Shown in pieces: positions 25,849-33,925 of a stretch of 64,000 bases of DNA. Both the position numbers and the translations under genes were made by a program. The stretch comes from Phytopseudomonas daroniae. GTDB lineage: Bacteria > Pseudomonadota > Gammaproteobacteria > Pseudomonadales > Pseudomonadaceae. The stretch is taken from positions 186,001 to 250,000 of the forward strand of contig NZ_QJUI01000006.1 in assembly GCF_004327285.1 (NCBI RefSeq), in the 5' to 3' direction. Each line of letters opens with the position of its first letter. Positions within the stretch are counted from its first letter, which is position 1. The notes under the pieces are model-generated. The model was not told the DNA's origin and made no database searches. It saw nothing but the letters and a program-made list of their open reading frames with translations.

Positions 25849-28080
25849 ATGAAAGCGCTCGGCAAAATCCTGGGTCTGTTCTTCCTCGGACTACTGCTGA
25901 TCATCGTGGCGTTGGGCTTTGCCCTGACTCACTTGTTCGATCCCAACGACTACAAGGATGAAATCCGCCAGCTGGCACGGGACAAGGCCAACCTCGAGCT
26001 GACTCTCAACGGCGATATCGGCTGGAGCCTGTTCCCATGGTTGGGCCTGGAGCTGACCGATGCCACGCTCGCCAGCGCCAGCACACCGGACAAACCCTTC
26101 GCCAACCTGCGCCTGCTTGGCCTGTCGGTGCGCGTACTGCCGCTGCTGCGCAAGGAAGTGCAGATGAGCGACATCCGCGTCGATGGCCTCAATCTCGACC
26201 TGCAGCGCGACGAGAATGGTCACGGCAACTGGGAAGACGTCGGCCGCCCCGCCGCCAAGCCGGGCGAAACCCCGGCCCAGCAGACGGCTGCAAACGACTC
26301 GCAGCCGCCAGAATCCAAACCCGCCCAGGAAAGCAGCGCGCAACCGATCAAGCTGGACATCGACAGCCTGATCGTCAACGGCGCCCGCGTGAACTACCAC
26401 GATGCGCAGAAGGGCCAGCAATTCAACGCCGAAAGCATCCAGCTCACCACCGGCGCGATTCGCGAAGGCGCCGGTGTGCCGATCAAGCTCAGCGCCTTCT
26501 TCGGCAGCAACCAACCGGTAATGCGCGCACGCAGCGAACTGCAGGGCGAACTGCGCTTCGACCGCGCGCTCAAGCGCTATCAACTGGAAGATGCGCGCCT
26601 GTCCGGTGAAGCCTCCGGAGAGCCGTTCAACGGCCAGACCCTGACCTACGCCGCACAGGGCCAACTGCTGGTCGACCTGGCTGCCCAGGTTGCCGAGTGG
26701 AACGGTCTGAAGCTCTCGGCCAACCAACTGCGCGCACTGGGCGAGTTGAAAGTCCGTGACCTGGAAAGCGCTCCGAAGCTGTCGGGCGGTCTGTCCGTCG
26801 CACCGGTCAATCTGCGCGAATTCCTCGCCAGCCTCGGCCAGAAACTACCGCCGATGGGCGACGAGAAGACCCTGACGCAGTTCGAACTGGTGACCCAGCT
26901 CGGCGGCACGCCGAATAGTGTGTCCCTCGATGAGCTGACCCTCAAGCTCGACGAAAGCACCTTCACCGGCAGGATTGCCGTCGCCGACTTCGCCAAGCAG
27001 GCACTGCGCGTGCAGCTCAAGGGTGATCGCCTGAACCTCGACCGCTACCTTCCGGCTCCGCCCAAGGACGCCAAGGACAGCGATACCGCACGCAAGGCCG
27101 AAGTACGTGAAACCGTCGCCAACGCCGGGCAAGCCGGCAGCACGCCAGTGCCCAATGCTCCGACCCAGCAAGCCTGGAGCTCGAACGAAGTGCTGCCGAT
27201 CACCACACTGCGCAAGCTCGACCTGCAAGCCACCCTGAACCTCGACCAACTGACACTGCAAAAACAGTCGCTCGACAAGGTCAGCCTCAAGGCTCGCGCT
27301 CAGGGCGGCGCCCTGAATCTGGAAGAGCTGCGCGGCAATCTCGGCAACGGCAATTTCACTCTCAAGGCCGATGCCGACGTGCGTCCAGCCGTGCCGGTTC
27401 TCAGTCTGCATACGCAACTGAGCAACATCCCGGTCGAGCCCTTCCTCAAGGATGAGCAACGCCCCTCGCCGATCAAGGGCCTGCTCAATCTGAAAAGCGA
27501 CCTGACCACCAGCGGCAACAGCCAGAAAGCCTGGGTAGACGCCCTCAACGGTACCGCCAGCTTCTTGCTCAACGACGGCGTGCTGGTCGACGCCAACCTC
27601 GAACAGCAGCTGTGCCGCGGCATCGCCACCCTCAACCGCAAAGCGCTGAGCAACGAACCGCGCAGCAAGGACACTCCGTTCGAGCGCCTGCAAGGCAGCC
27701 TCAACATCCGTAACGGTGTGGCCAGCAACCCGGATCTGCAAGCGCGCATTCCGGGCCTCAGCGTGACCGGCGAAGGCGCCCTCGACCTGCGTGTGCTGGG
27801 CCTGGACTACCGGGTCGGCATCACCATCGAAGGCGACCAGCGTGCAATGCCCGACCCAGCCTGCGAGGTCAATCATCGCTATGTTGGCATCGCCTGGCCG
27901 CTGCACTGCCGCGGCCCACTGGAACTGGGCGCCAAGGCCTGCCGCCTGGATCAGGAAGGCATGGGCAAGGTCGCCGCCAAACTGGCTGGTGACCGCATCA
28001 ACGAAAAACTCGAAGAAAAGCTCGGTGACAAAGTCAGCCCCGAGCTGAAAGACGCACTCAAGGGTCTGTTCAACCGATGA
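25849..28080 (+). CDS. AsmA-family inner-membrane-anchored protein
   Basis: A 743-residue protein anchored by one N-terminal hydrophobic segment (residues about 5-27), with the rest in the periplasm. The N-terminal domain ([20 protein letters not shown]) and the C-terminal part ([20 protein letters not shown] and a Cys pair in [10 protein letters not shown] ... PLHCRGP) match the AsmA family, now viewed as bridge-like lipid-transfer proteins related to TamB and YhdP. A Pro/Gln-rich linker lies around residues 135-170. The stop overlaps the start of mutY (ATGA), an arrangement also seen in other Pseudomonas. Confidence 0.92.
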   Translation: MKALGKILGLFFLGLLLIIVALGFALTHLFDPNDYKDEIRQLARDKANLELTLNGDIGWSLFPWLGLELTDATLASASTPDKPFANLRLLGLSVRVLPLLRKEVQMSDIRVDGLNLDLQRDENGHGNWEDVGRPAAKPGETPAQQTAANDSQPPESKPAQESSAQPIKLDIDSLIVNGARVNYHDAQKGQQFNAESIQLTTGAIREGAGVPIKLSAFFGSNQPVMRARSELQGELRFDRALKRYQLEDARLSGEASGEPFNGQTLTYAAQGQLLVDLAAQVAEWNGLKLSANQLRALGELKVRDLESAPKLSGGLSVAPVNLREFLASLGQKLPPMGDEKTLTQFELVTQLGGTPNSVSLDELTLKLDESTFTGRIAVADFAKQALRVQLKGDRLNLDRYLPAPPKDAKDSDTARKAEVRETVANAGQAGSTPVPNAPTQQAWSSNEVLPITTLRKLDLQATLNLDQLTLQKQSLDKVSLKARAQGGALNLEELRGNLGNGNFTLKADADVRPAVPVLSLHTQLSNIPVEPFLKDEQRPSPIKGLLNLKSDLTTSGNSQKAWVDALNGTASFLLNDGVLVDANLEQQLCRGIATLNRKALSNEPRSKDTPFERLQGSLNIRNGVASNPDLQARIPGLSVTGEGALDLRVLGLDYRVGITIEGDQRAMPDPACEVNHRYVGIAWPLHCRGPLELGAKACRLDQEGMGKVAAKLAGDRINEKLEEKLGDKVSPELKDALKGLFNR

Positions 28081-29144
28081 CATCCGAGCAATTCTCCAGC
28101 GCGGTACTGCACTGGTACGACGTGCACGGACGCAAGGATCTGCCCTGGCAACAGGACATCACACCCTATCGCGTGTGGGTGTCGGAGATCATGCTGCAGC
28201 AGACTCAGGTCAGCACCGTGCTCGGCTACTTCGACCGCTTCATGGCCGCACTGCCCACCGTACGCGACCTGGCCGAGGCCCCCGAAGACGAAGTGCTGCA
28301 CCTGTGGACGGGCCTGGGCTACTACACCCGCGCCCGCAACCTGCAGAAGACCGCGCAGATCGTCATGCGCGACCATGGCGGCGAATTCCCCCGCGATGTC
28401 GAAGCGCTCACCGAACTACCCGGCATCGGTCGCTCTACCGCAGGCGCCATCGCCAGCCTGAGCATGGGCCTGCGCGCGCCGATTCTCGACGGCAACGTCA
28501 AGCGCGTGCTGGCCCGCTATGTGGCTCAGGAAGGTTATCCGGGCGAGCCCAAGGTAGCCAAACAGCTGTGGGCCGTGGCCGAGCGGTTCCTGCCCGAGGA
28601 ACGCGTCAACCACTACACCCAGGCGATGATGGATCTCGGCGCCACGCTGTGTACCCGCAGCAAGCCTACCTGCCTGCTCTGCCCGGTGCAGAACGGCTGT
28701 GAAGCGCACCTGCTCGGCCTGGAGATCCGCTACCCGATCGCCAAACCGCGCAAAGAGCTGCCACAGAAACGCACCCTGATGCCGATCCTCGCCAACCGCG
28801 ATGGCGCCATCCTGCTCTACCGACGCCCGTCGACCGGACTATGGGGCGGCTTGTGGAGCCTGCCCGAACTGGACGACCTCGATGCCCTGGCAACGCTTGC
28901 CGATCAGCACCAGTTGCGCCTCGGCGAACGCCGTAAGCTCGACAGCCTGACCCACACCTTCAGCCACTTCCAACTGGCCATCGAACCCTGGCTGATCGAA
29001 GTCGACGGAATTCCCGGTTACGTGGCCGAGGCCGACTGGCTCTGGTATAACCTCGCCACCCCGCCGCGCCTGGGGCTCGCCGCACCGGTGAAGAAACTGC
29101 TCAAACGCGCGGCCGAAGCACTGAACACAGGAGAAATGGCATGA
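28077..29144 (+). CDS. mutY: A/G-specific adenine glycosylase MutY
   Basis: A 355-residue DNA repair enzyme that removes adenine opposite 8-oxoguanine. Glu37 in [10 protein letters not shown] and Asp138 in ILDGNVKRV are the catalytic residues, the helix-hairpin-helix is [10 protein letters not shown], and Cys192, Cys199, Cys202 and Cys208 form the C-x6-C-x2-C-x5-C cluster site. The C-terminal NUDIX-like domain (from about 225) recognises 8-oxoguanine. It overlaps the AsmA gene by four bases and the YggX gene by four bases, placing three genes in one operon. Confidence 0.97.
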   Translation: MTSEQFSSAVLHWYDVHGRKDLPWQQDITPYRVWVSEIMLQQTQVSTVLGYFDRFMAALPTVRDLAEAPEDEVLHLWTGLGYYTRARNLQKTAQIVMRDHGGEFPRDVEALTELPGIGRSTAGAIASLSMGLRAPILDGNVKRVLARYVAQEGYPGEPKVAKQLWAVAERFLPEERVNHYTQAMMDLGATLCTRSKPTCLLCPVQNGCEAHLLGLEIRYPIAKPRKELPQKRTLMPILANRDGAILLYRRPSTGLWGGLWSLPELDDLDALATLADQHQLRLGERRKLDSLTHTFSHFQLAIEPWLIEVDGIPGYVAEADWLWYNLATPPRLGLAAPVKKLLKRAAEALNTGEMA

Positions 29145-29413
29145 CCCGCACCGTGATGTGCCGCAAGCACAAAAAAGAACTGCCCGCACTCGATCGCGCG
29201 CCCTACCCTGGCGCCAAAGGCGAAGACATCTACCAGAACGTATCCAAGCAAGCCTGGGATGAGTGGCAGAAACACCAGACCCTGCTGATCAACGAACGTC
29301 GCCTGAACATGATGAACGCCGAAGATCGTAAATTCCTGCAGGCCGAGATGGACAAGTTCCTCTCCGGCGAAGACTACGCCCAAGCGGAAGGCTACGTTCC
29401 ACCCAGCGAATAA
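29141..29413 (+). CDS. Oxidative damage protection protein YggX (Fe(2+)-trafficking protein)
   Basis: A 90-residue protein matching YggX throughout, with the conserved N-terminal Cys7 in [10 protein letters not shown], the [20 protein letters not shown] core and [14 protein letters not shown]. It protects iron-sulfur clusters from oxidation and is typically encoded next to mutY, whose product carries such a cluster. The start overlaps the mutY stop (ATGA). The next feature is tRNA-Phe, 90 bases on. Confidence 0.95.
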   Translation: MTRTVMCRKHKKELPALDRAPYPGAKGEDIYQNVSKQAWDEWQKHQTLLINERRLNMMNAEDRKFLQAEMDKFLSGEDYAQAEGYVPPSE

Positions 29414-29464
29414 GGCCTGAGAACGTAAGCGCCCGGAATATTTAAATATTTTCCAAAAACTCGC

Positions 29465-29495
29465 TTGACACCAAAAAGCTAAAAACGTCTAATAC
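29465..29495 (+). promoter_or_regulatory. Promoter of tRNA-Phe
   Basis: A consensus -35 hexamer TTGACA at 29465-29470 is followed after 17-19 bases by TCTAAT/TAATAC (29488-29495). The tRNA begins eight bases further on. The upstream stretch is AT-rich (TATTTAAATATTTT), resembling an UP element. Confidence 0.7.
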
Positions 29496-29503
29496 GCCCC
29501 GTT

Positions 29504-29579
29504 GCCCAGGTAGCTCAGTCGGTAGAGCAGGGGATTGAAAATCCCCGTGTCGGCGGTTCGATTCCGTCCCTGGGCACCA
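29504..29579 (+). tRNA. tRNA-Phe (GAA)
   Basis: A 76-base tRNA including the encoded CCA. The acceptor pairs GCCCAGG with CCTGGGC, the D-arm is GCTCAGTCGGTAGAGC, the anticodon arm GGGGA-TTGAAAA-TCCCC has GAA at 29537-29539, and the T-arm contains GGTTCGATTCC. Its 3' end is the integration site of the genetic element that follows, and the attL copy preserves the complete tRNA. Confidence 0.97.
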
Positions 29580-29583
29580 CCTT
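29555..29583 (+). repeat. attL core (tRNA-Phe 3' end)
   Basis: GGTTCGATTCCGTCCCTGG followed by GCACCACCTT. The right-hand copy at 35268-35295 is identical except for one missing G (CCCTGG instead of CCCTGGG). The match continues imperfectly into a hairpin common to both ends. Confidence 0.9.
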
Positions 29584-29648
29584 TCGTTTTTAGGTGGTGC
29601 CAAAACCACCCGAAAGCCAACAAAAAGCCCGCCTAGTGCGGGCTTTTT
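29573..29648 (+). terminator. att-associated hairpin and tRNA-Phe terminator
   Basis: A 10-bp stem, GGCACCACCT (29573-29582) and AGGTGGTGCC (29592-29601), includes the tRNA CCA end. A second hairpin, AAAAAGCCCGC (29622-29632) with GCGGGCTTTTT (29638-29648), is a classical bidirectional terminator and probably came with the island, because the right junction has a different terminator. Confidence 0.75.
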
Positions 29649-29691
29649 GTTGCCTGTGATTCCTGATGGTTCCCTTGTAAGCCCAAACATT

Positions 29692-29809
29692 TGGGGGTAT
29701 ATCTGGGGGTATCACCAGTTCGGTCATGGAAAATACCCCCAAAATGAACGCTAACCCAGGCGCTGCGGCGCTTGTAGCGATATCCCCACAGATGCCCGCG
29801 ATACCCCCA
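29692..29809. repeat. Integrase arm-type sites, left side
   Basis: Copies of TGGGGGTAT at 29692-29700 and 29704-29712, and of the complement ATACCCCCA at 29733-29741 and 29801-29809. Two further copies lie beside the right end (35195-35203, and 35206-35215 with six G). Repeats confined to the two ends of an integrase element are best explained as arm-type binding sites for the integrase N-terminal domain. Confidence 0.65.
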
Positions 29810-29871
29810 CGGGGTAGCTTGGCCAGCTCAGATGCCCTTCCCTCTAGCAGCACAACAAGGGGGATCGCCTC

Positions 29872-31080
29872 ATGCCGCTGACCGACAGTGCCGTCAGGGC
29901 CGCCAAGCCCAAGGACAAGCCGTACAAGCTGAGCGACGCTCATGGCCTTCACATGGTGATCAATCCGAACGGGGCAAAGCTCTGGCGACTGAAATACCGA
30001 GTGGCAGGGAAAGAGAAGCTCTTGTCCTTCGGCGCCTATCCCATCGTCGGGCTGCAGCAGGCCCGCCAGCTACGCGACAGCGCACGCCAGCAACTGGCCG
30101 AAGGGGTAGACCCAGGCGAGCACAAGAAAGCGATCAAGAGCGCCAGCAGAGCGGAAGGACTCACCTTCGAGGTGCTGGCCCGGGAGTGGTATGCGTACAA
30201 CGCGCCGCGCTGGGCAGAGAGCACCAGCTACAAGGCCAAGCTCTACATGGAGAATGACCTCATCCCTGTCATCGGCAGCCGGCCGGTGAAAACCATCACG
30301 CGCCCCGATCTGGTGGAGCTGGTGCGCAAGGTGGAAGCACGCGGCACGCTCAACGCCGCTGGCAAGATCCGCCAATGGCTGCACCAGATCTTCCGGTACG
30401 GCCTGGCCAAAGGGGCGGTAGAGCACAACCCAGCCACCAACCTGGACGTGGTGGCTGCACCGCCCAAAGCCCGCCGCCATCACCCGCACGTGCCGCTGGC
30501 CGAACTACCGGAATTGCTTGAGAAGCTGGAGGCCGGGCGACTGAGCAATCTCACCCGCTGGGCGATCCGCCTGCTGATACTCACGGCCGTGCGCCCGGGT
30601 GAACTGCGCGCCGCGCCCTGGGCAGAGTTCGATCTGGAGAAAGCGACCTGGACGATCCCCAAAGAGCGGATGAAAGCCCGCCGGCCGCATGTGGTTCCCC
30701 TACCGCGCCAGGCTGTGGCCATCCTGCGCCAGCTCGAGGAGGTCACCGGTCGCTATACCCTGCTGTTCCCTGGCCAGCAGAACATCGAGCGGCCGATGAG
30801 CGAGAACACCATCAACAAGGCGCTACGCCTGATCGGCTACGAAGGTCGGCAGACTGGCCATGGTTTCCGTCACCTGCTCAGCACCGAACTGAATGGCCGC
30901 GGGTATAACCGCGACTGGATCGAACGCCAGCTAGCCCATGGTGATCAAGACGAGATCCGTGACACCTACAACCATGCCACCTACTTGGAGCAGCGCCGGG
31001 AAATGATGCAGGCCTGGGCCGATTCGATTGAAGCGCTATGTGCTGGTGCCAATGTGTCGAATATCAAGCGGAAGGCTTAA
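29872..31080 (+). CDS. Tyrosine recombinase/integrase (P4 family)
   Basis: A 402-residue integrase with an N-terminal arm-DNA-binding domain (residues about 3-85; LTDSAVRAAKPKDKPYKLSD), a SAM-like core-binding domain (95-180) and a catalytic domain with Arg241 (AVRPGEL), His330-x2-Arg333 (HGFRHLL), His356 and Tyr366 (RDTYNHAT). All catalytic residues are intact. It is transcribed away from the tRNA, next to attL, as expected of P4-type elements inserted in tRNA genes. A purine-rich AAGGGGG precedes the ATG. Confidence 0.95.
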   Translation: MPLTDSAVRAAKPKDKPYKLSDAHGLHMVINPNGAKLWRLKYRVAGKEKLLSFGAYPIVGLQQARQLRDSARQQLAEGVDPGEHKKAIKSASRAEGLTFEVLAREWYAYNAPRWAESTSYKAKLYMENDLIPVIGSRPVKTITRPDLVELVRKVEARGTLNAAGKIRQWLHQIFRYGLAKGAVEHNPATNLDVVAAPPKARRHHPHVPLAELPELLEKLEAGRLSNLTRWAIRLLILTAVRPGELRAAPWAEFDLEKATWTIPKERMKARRPHVVPLPRQAVAILRQLEEVTGRYTLLFPGQQNIERPMSENTINKALRLIGYEGRQTGHGFRHLLSTELNGRGYNRDWIERQLAHGDQDEIRDTYNHATYLEQRREMMQAWADSIEALCAGANVSNIKRKA

Positions 31081-31082
31081 CG

Positions 31083-31814
31083 ATGGATTGGAATACTCCT
31101 GATTGGCGTTTCATTGATACCTATCCGCGCCATAAGTGGCCATCCGAATGGCGCTGGGAGTTTCTTCGCCGGCTTCCAGAGTACCGCGACGACTGGCTCA
31201 CCCGGGATAGCACAATGCAACTTGCCCAAGGCGAATACTGCGACCAGATGCGCCTAGAGTATGAGGAGGCGCATCCGCCTGTACCGGAAGGGTACGCCAG
31301 CTTCCGCGATGCAATGGGCGAACAGGGTTTCTCTGCTGACGGTAAGCACGAGGAGAGATGGGGGCTACGTGCACTATTCCCGCCCTACCTCCTGAGACTG
31401 CCGGACGAAGCCTGGAAAGAGAAACAAGAAAGTACATCGTTTTATTCACACGACGCACTTGTGACGTTCGGGTCTCTCGAATTAAACGAGCGCGTCCTAC
31501 CTGAGCATAAAATATTAATAAAATTCGATCTTAGGGAGAGCATTGACGACCAGTTACTGAGAGCAAAAAACCTGCTCAAAGAACTACAGAAAGAATCTGA
31601 AATTGTCGTTGGGAATCGCCGTTTAACCCCAGATGAAATGCTTCGATACTTACGCGTATTAGATGCAAAAGAGTCCGGTGTTAAAAACAGAGAAATAGGT
31701 GAAGCTCTGCGCCCGCCGCACATTGGCGAGGAAGCTGCGAAAGAAGCTAAGCGTCTATTCCGAACCGCAAAGGGGGTACAGCTTAAACTAGCCCATAAGT
31801 TGCACCTTAATTAA
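31083..31814 (+). CDS. Hypothetical island protein with N-terminal W-x-WEFLRRxPxYRxD motif
   Basis: A 243-residue protein starting two bases after the integrase stop. The N-terminal sequence DWRFIDTYPRHKW and WRWEFLRRLPEYRDDW resembles short regulator-like domains annotated in rhizobial and proteobacterial mobile DNA (DUF6499-like, from memory). The C-terminal 60 residues (TPDEMLRYLRVLDAKESGVK, then REIGEALRPPHIGEEAAKEA) look like a winged helix. The 3' half is markedly AT-richer than the rest of the island. A DNA-binding cargo or control role is plausible, but no function can be assigned. Confidence 0.7.
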   Translation: MDWNTPDWRFIDTYPRHKWPSEWRWEFLRRLPEYRDDWLTRDSTMQLAQGEYCDQMRLEYEEAHPPVPEGYASFRDAMGEQGFSADGKHEERWGLRALFPPYLLRLPDEAWKEKQESTSFYSHDALVTFGSLELNERVLPEHKILIKFDLRESIDDQLLRAKNLLKELQKESEIVVGNRRLTPDEMLRYLRVLDAKESGVKNREIGEALRPPHIGEEAAKEAKRLFRTAKGVQLKLAHKLHLN

Positions 31815-31875
31815 CAGTCTCTTTCCAGTCAGCATTGCGGCCATGTTCCCAACGCCACCCAAGGAGGCGCAGACG

Positions 31876-32100
31876 ATGGCAAGCACTGCTCACACCGCCC
31901 AACCAATCCACCGCTTCATCAAGCGCCAGGCCGTCGAGGTGATGACTGGTCTGTCCTGCTCAGAAATTTACCGCCGCATTGCCGCCGGTACCTTCCCCAC
32001 GCAAGTCCACCTTGGCCCGAAGTCCGTGGCCTGGGTTGAATCTGAGGTCATTGCCTGGTGCGAACAACGAATCGCTGACAGCCGCCAGGAGGTCGCATGA
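31876..32100 (+). CDS. AlpA-family helix-turn-helix regulator
   Basis: A 74-residue protein; the start at 31876 follows AAGGAGG by nine bases. The sequence FIKRQAVEVMTGLSCSEIYRRIAAGTFPTQVHLGPKSVAWVESEV is a textbook AlpA/excisionase-type MerR-like HTH: R-x3-V-x3-TGLS-x-S-x-IY-R followed by FP-x-V-x-LG-x-R/KSVAW. In P4-like elements such proteins stimulate integrase expression or excision. It precedes the structured RNA region. Confidence 0.9.
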   Translation: MASTAHTAQPIHRFIKRQAVEVMTGLSCSEIYRRIAAGTFPTQVHLGPKSVAWVESEVIAWCEQRIADSRQEVA

Positions 32101-32161
32101 TCGCTCTTGCACTCTCCCCGTCTCAGCGCTATGGTTTGTCCGTCGCTGCAAAATCAGCGAC

Positions 32162-32341
32162 CGGGTGTGCAAGCCCGAGCAAGCAAAAGGCGCACAAGCG
32201 CCACCGTAGAACAGCAGGCGCTTTTTTTGTGCCCGCTTTTCGCCGTTATGGTGGCTGCGTGTGGGAGGGCTTCGGCCCTGCCGGGTTCCTTTTGCCCCGG
32301 TCTTGCACACCCGCACGCAGCCGCCACCCATCATGTGCAAG
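32162..32341 (+). ncRNA. Candidate P4-type CI immunity RNA region (seqA-terminator-CI-seqC)
   Basis: The sequence shows a 12-base element (seqA-like, 32162-32173, CGGGTGTGCAAG), a hairpin terminator at 32196-32228, and a compact structured unit at 32250-32328: outer stem GGTGGCTGCGTG (32250-32261) with CACGCAG and CCACC (32314-32328, with a three-base bulge), inner hairpin AGGGC-TTCG-GCCCT (32266-32279) and inner hairpin CCGGG/CCCGG (32281-32300). The single-stranded stretch between the second hairpin and the outer stem (32302-32313, CTTGCACACCCG) is the exact complement of the seqA-like element, and its first eight bases are also complementary to TGTGCAAG at 32334-32341 (seqC-like). This is the arrangement known for phage P4 immunity. 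Confidence 0.6.
32196..32228 (+). terminator. Terminator inside the candidate immunity leader
   Basis: AAGCGCC (32196-32202) pairs with GGCGCTT (32217-32223), followed by a run of seven T ending at 32228. It would stop transcripts soon after alpA and before the tiny genes, as the CI system of P4 does. Confidence 0.7.
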
Positions 32342-32378
32342 TGATGTTGGCGGTTCCTCAGCAAAAGGAGCTATACCA

Positions 32379-32537
32379 ATGCACGCCCTCAATCCGTCCA
32401 AAATCCGCGCACTGGCTCACCGCCGCATGGCACTGAGCGCCCTTCGCGCCAAATCGTCCCTTTCCGTCCGCCTGACCCGCTACAACTCGCACATGGCGAT
32501 CGCTCGCACCCTGGAAACCCAAGGGGGTGTGAAATGA
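32379..32537 (+). CDS. Small basic island protein, 52 aa
   Basis: The ATG at 32379 follows AAAGGAG by eight bases, an excellent ribosome site. The peptide is Arg/Ala-rich and helical in look (IRALAHRRMALSALRAKSSL). Its last residues, NSHMAIARTLETQGGVK, resemble the 29-residue peptide encoded at 32987-33076. The stop overlaps the start of the next gene (AATGA). It lies immediately after the candidate immunity region, the position of the early P4 genes. No function known. Confidence 0.6.
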   Translation: MHALNPSKIRALAHRRMALSALRAKSSLSVRLTRYNSHMAIARTLETQGGVK

Positions 32538-32761
32538 ATTTGCAGACCTCACCAGTAGATCGGCTCGACGACACGTCGATGGCTTCCCGCGCCGCGACGA
32601 TCAAGCACCTGCTCACCTATGCCGATCAGTTGGAAATCATCCTGCGGTACCAGGTTGAGCCAACTTTGCGCGGTGTGGATCGCGATCTGGCAGCTCGCGT
32701 CTACAGCCTTCGCCAACAGATCAAGCTCTGCGGCATCGTGCTCGGAGGTGGCCATGCGTAA
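32534..32761 (+). CDS. Hypothetical island protein, 75 aa
   Basis: Starts within the stop of the preceding small gene and overlaps the next by eight bases. The product is mostly helical (ASRAATIKHLLTYADQLEII, then LAARVYSLRQQIKLCGIVL), with no signal peptide or metal motif. It belongs to the tightly packed series of tiny genes between the immunity region and the primase; similar uncharacterised proteins are usual in Pseudomonas satellites. Function unknown. Confidence 0.65.
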   Translation: MNLQTSPVDRLDDTSMASRAATIKHLLTYADQLEIILRYQVEPTLRGVDRDLAARVYSLRQQIKLCGIVLGGGHA

Positions 32762-32990
32762 CCAACTGACAGCCCGCACCAGCATCACTCCTGAAATCGT
32801 CTATTCCGCTGACGTAAAACTGGATAACCACTCTGCATCGCTGCACGCCTGGAGCCAAGGCCGGCTGATGCTTGACTTCGGCCCTTGCAGCCTCCCGCTA
32901 TCGCCGCAGGCGCTGCTCGAGCTGATCTCTCACCTGCACAAAGCCATGGATGCCGTCGTGGATCATGCCGAAAAGGAGGGTCAGCAATGA
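32754..32990 (+). CDS. Hypothetical island protein, 78 aa
   Basis: Starts at the ATG at 32754, preceded by GGAGGTG, and ends over the start of the next small ORF. The central part, SASLHAWSQGRLMLDFGPCSLPLSP, suggests a small beta-rich domain followed by a helix (ALLELISHLHKAMDAVVDHA). No recognisable family. Read in another frame, part of this stretch gives a longer product with no ribosome site, which I rejected. Confidence 0.65.
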   Translation: MRNQLTARTSITPEIVYSADVKLDNHSASLHAWSQGRLMLDFGPCSLPLSPQALLELISHLHKAMDAVVDHAEKEGQQ

Positions 32991-33076
32991 ATCTTGCGAC
33001 TTCCCTTACTCACAACAACGCTCATATGCGGCGCGTCCGCGCCCTCGAAACTGTGAATGTTGGAGGTGTGAAATGA
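32987..33076 (+). CDS. Very small island ORF, 29 aa
   Basis: The ATG at 32987 has AAGGAGG about ten bases upstream (32973-32979), and the stop overlaps the next start (GTGAAATGA). The peptide, ending NNAHMRRVRALETVNVGGVK, resembles the C-terminal end of the 52-residue protein encoded at 32379-32537 and is joined to its downstream gene in the same way, which suggests a partial duplication. It may be translated mainly to couple the flanking genes. Confidence 0.5.
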   Translation: MNLATSLTHNNAHMRRVRALETVNVGGVK

Positions 33077-33363
33077 ATACTCGTACTTCTAAGCCCGCTA
33101 TGGACGAGGCTATCAACTCTGCACATATCGCTGAACGCTCGTTGAGCGACATGCGCCTGAATGTCAGTCGTCGTTCCGAGACTATTACCGCCGCGGGGTT
33201 CGGGCTGTGCGCTCTCGCCAACCTCCTCGGCGCTGATGCCTCCGATCATTTCGTTGACCATGATCTGAAATACGGACTGGCGAATGCCGTGCTGGCGATT
33301 GGGGAACTGCTAAAGGAAACCGGCGCCAGTCTCTGGGAAAACAGCGGGGAGGGTCGGAAATGA
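33073..33363 (+). CDS. Hypothetical island protein, 96 aa
   Basis: Overlaps the preceding small ORF and the following gene by four bases each. A polar N-terminal part (TSKPAMDEAINSAHIAERSL) is followed by a hydrophobic helix-rich part (AAGFGLCALANLLGADASDH), probably a small helical bundle instead of a membrane protein. The layout is reminiscent of the DUF3077-like protein next door. Function unknown. Confidence 0.65.
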   Translation: MNTRTSKPAMDEAINSAHIAERSLSDMRLNVSRRSETITAAGFGLCALANLLGADASDHFVDHDLKYGLANAVLAIGELLKETGASLWENSGEGRK

Positions 33364-33674
33364 ACCAGGTCAAGACCATCCGCAACACCTTCCACGCCCA
33401 TGCGGGGCCGCAGGAGCAGCCTCTGTTTTCCGTCAATGAGGACGTGCCGGCTGCTGCTGCCTTGGAGTCAGTGTCGTGCCTGCTGAGCATCACCAAAGGG
33501 CTGCTTTATAGTTCCGGCGGTCGTTCCCTTGACGCCGTTACTATTGCCGCCCTCGAAGTTGTCGTTGGCCAAGCCAAGGCCGCTCTGGACGCAGTCTGGG
33601 AAGGTTTCGATGACCACGAGACGATCACCGAGTGTCAGGAGCGGCAGCGGGCCGGAGAGGAGTTAGAAAAATGA
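33360..33674 (+). CDS. DUF3077-like small protein, 104 aa
   Basis: The motif PLFSVNEDVPAAAALESVSCLLSITKGLLY fits my recollection of DUF3077 (xPLFxV-x2-DV-x3-xALxxAS-x-LL), a family common in Pseudomonas and of unknown role; it is written here in pieces: PLFSVNEDVPAAAALESVSC then LLSITKGLLY. The rest is helical and acidic. It overlaps both neighbours (ATGA junctions), consistent with one polycistronic message. Confidence 0.65.
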   Translation: MNQVKTIRNTFHAHAGPQEQPLFSVNEDVPAAAALESVSCLLSITKGLLYSSGGRSLDAVTIAALEVVVGQAKAALDAVWEGFDDHETITECQERQRAGEELEK

Positions 33675-33922
33675 GTGCGCCCTGGAAAAACCTGCTGCCC
33701 TCCATGCTGGACGGATTTACTCAGATTGAGTGCGCCATGGAGCAAATGGATTGGCTGCGCGGCACCCTGAATGTCTTGCGGGATCGATTGAAGCAAGACC
33801 TGGCGCTGGAGCACTACGCAACGCTGGCCGGCCTGGCCATCTACAACCTTGACGACTGGCACAACTTCCTCGATTGCCAGCGCGAGGATCTGATCGGCCG
33901 TATCGATAAGGCCAAGGAGTAA
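33671..33922 (+). CDS. Hypothetical island protein, 83 aa
   Basis: Starts within the stop of the DUF3077-like gene (ATGA) and ends just before the primase gene. It is an acidic, helical protein (GFTQIECAMEQMDWLRGTLN ending REDLIGRIDKAKE). No known family recognised. As the last of the tiny genes it directly precedes the replication gene, so it may be part of the replication or copy-control set. Confidence 0.65.
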   Translation: MSAPWKNLLPSMLDGFTQIECAMEQMDWLRGTLNVLRDRLKQDLALEHYATLAGLAIYNLDDWHNFLDCQREDLIGRIDKAKE

Positions 33923-33925
33923 TCC

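Noticed and set aside
29692..29809. Repeated G-rich motifs as a CRISPR array or iteron origin
   Set aside because: Spacing is irregular, orientation is mixed, and copies flank both ends of the island. Integrase arm sites explain them better. No CRISPR array was found in the window.
32097..32537. A 146-codon open frame joining the alpA end to the 52-aa gene
   Set aside because: The first two thirds coincide with the terminator and structured RNA. The only good ribosome site is in front of 32379, so I kept the short gene alone.
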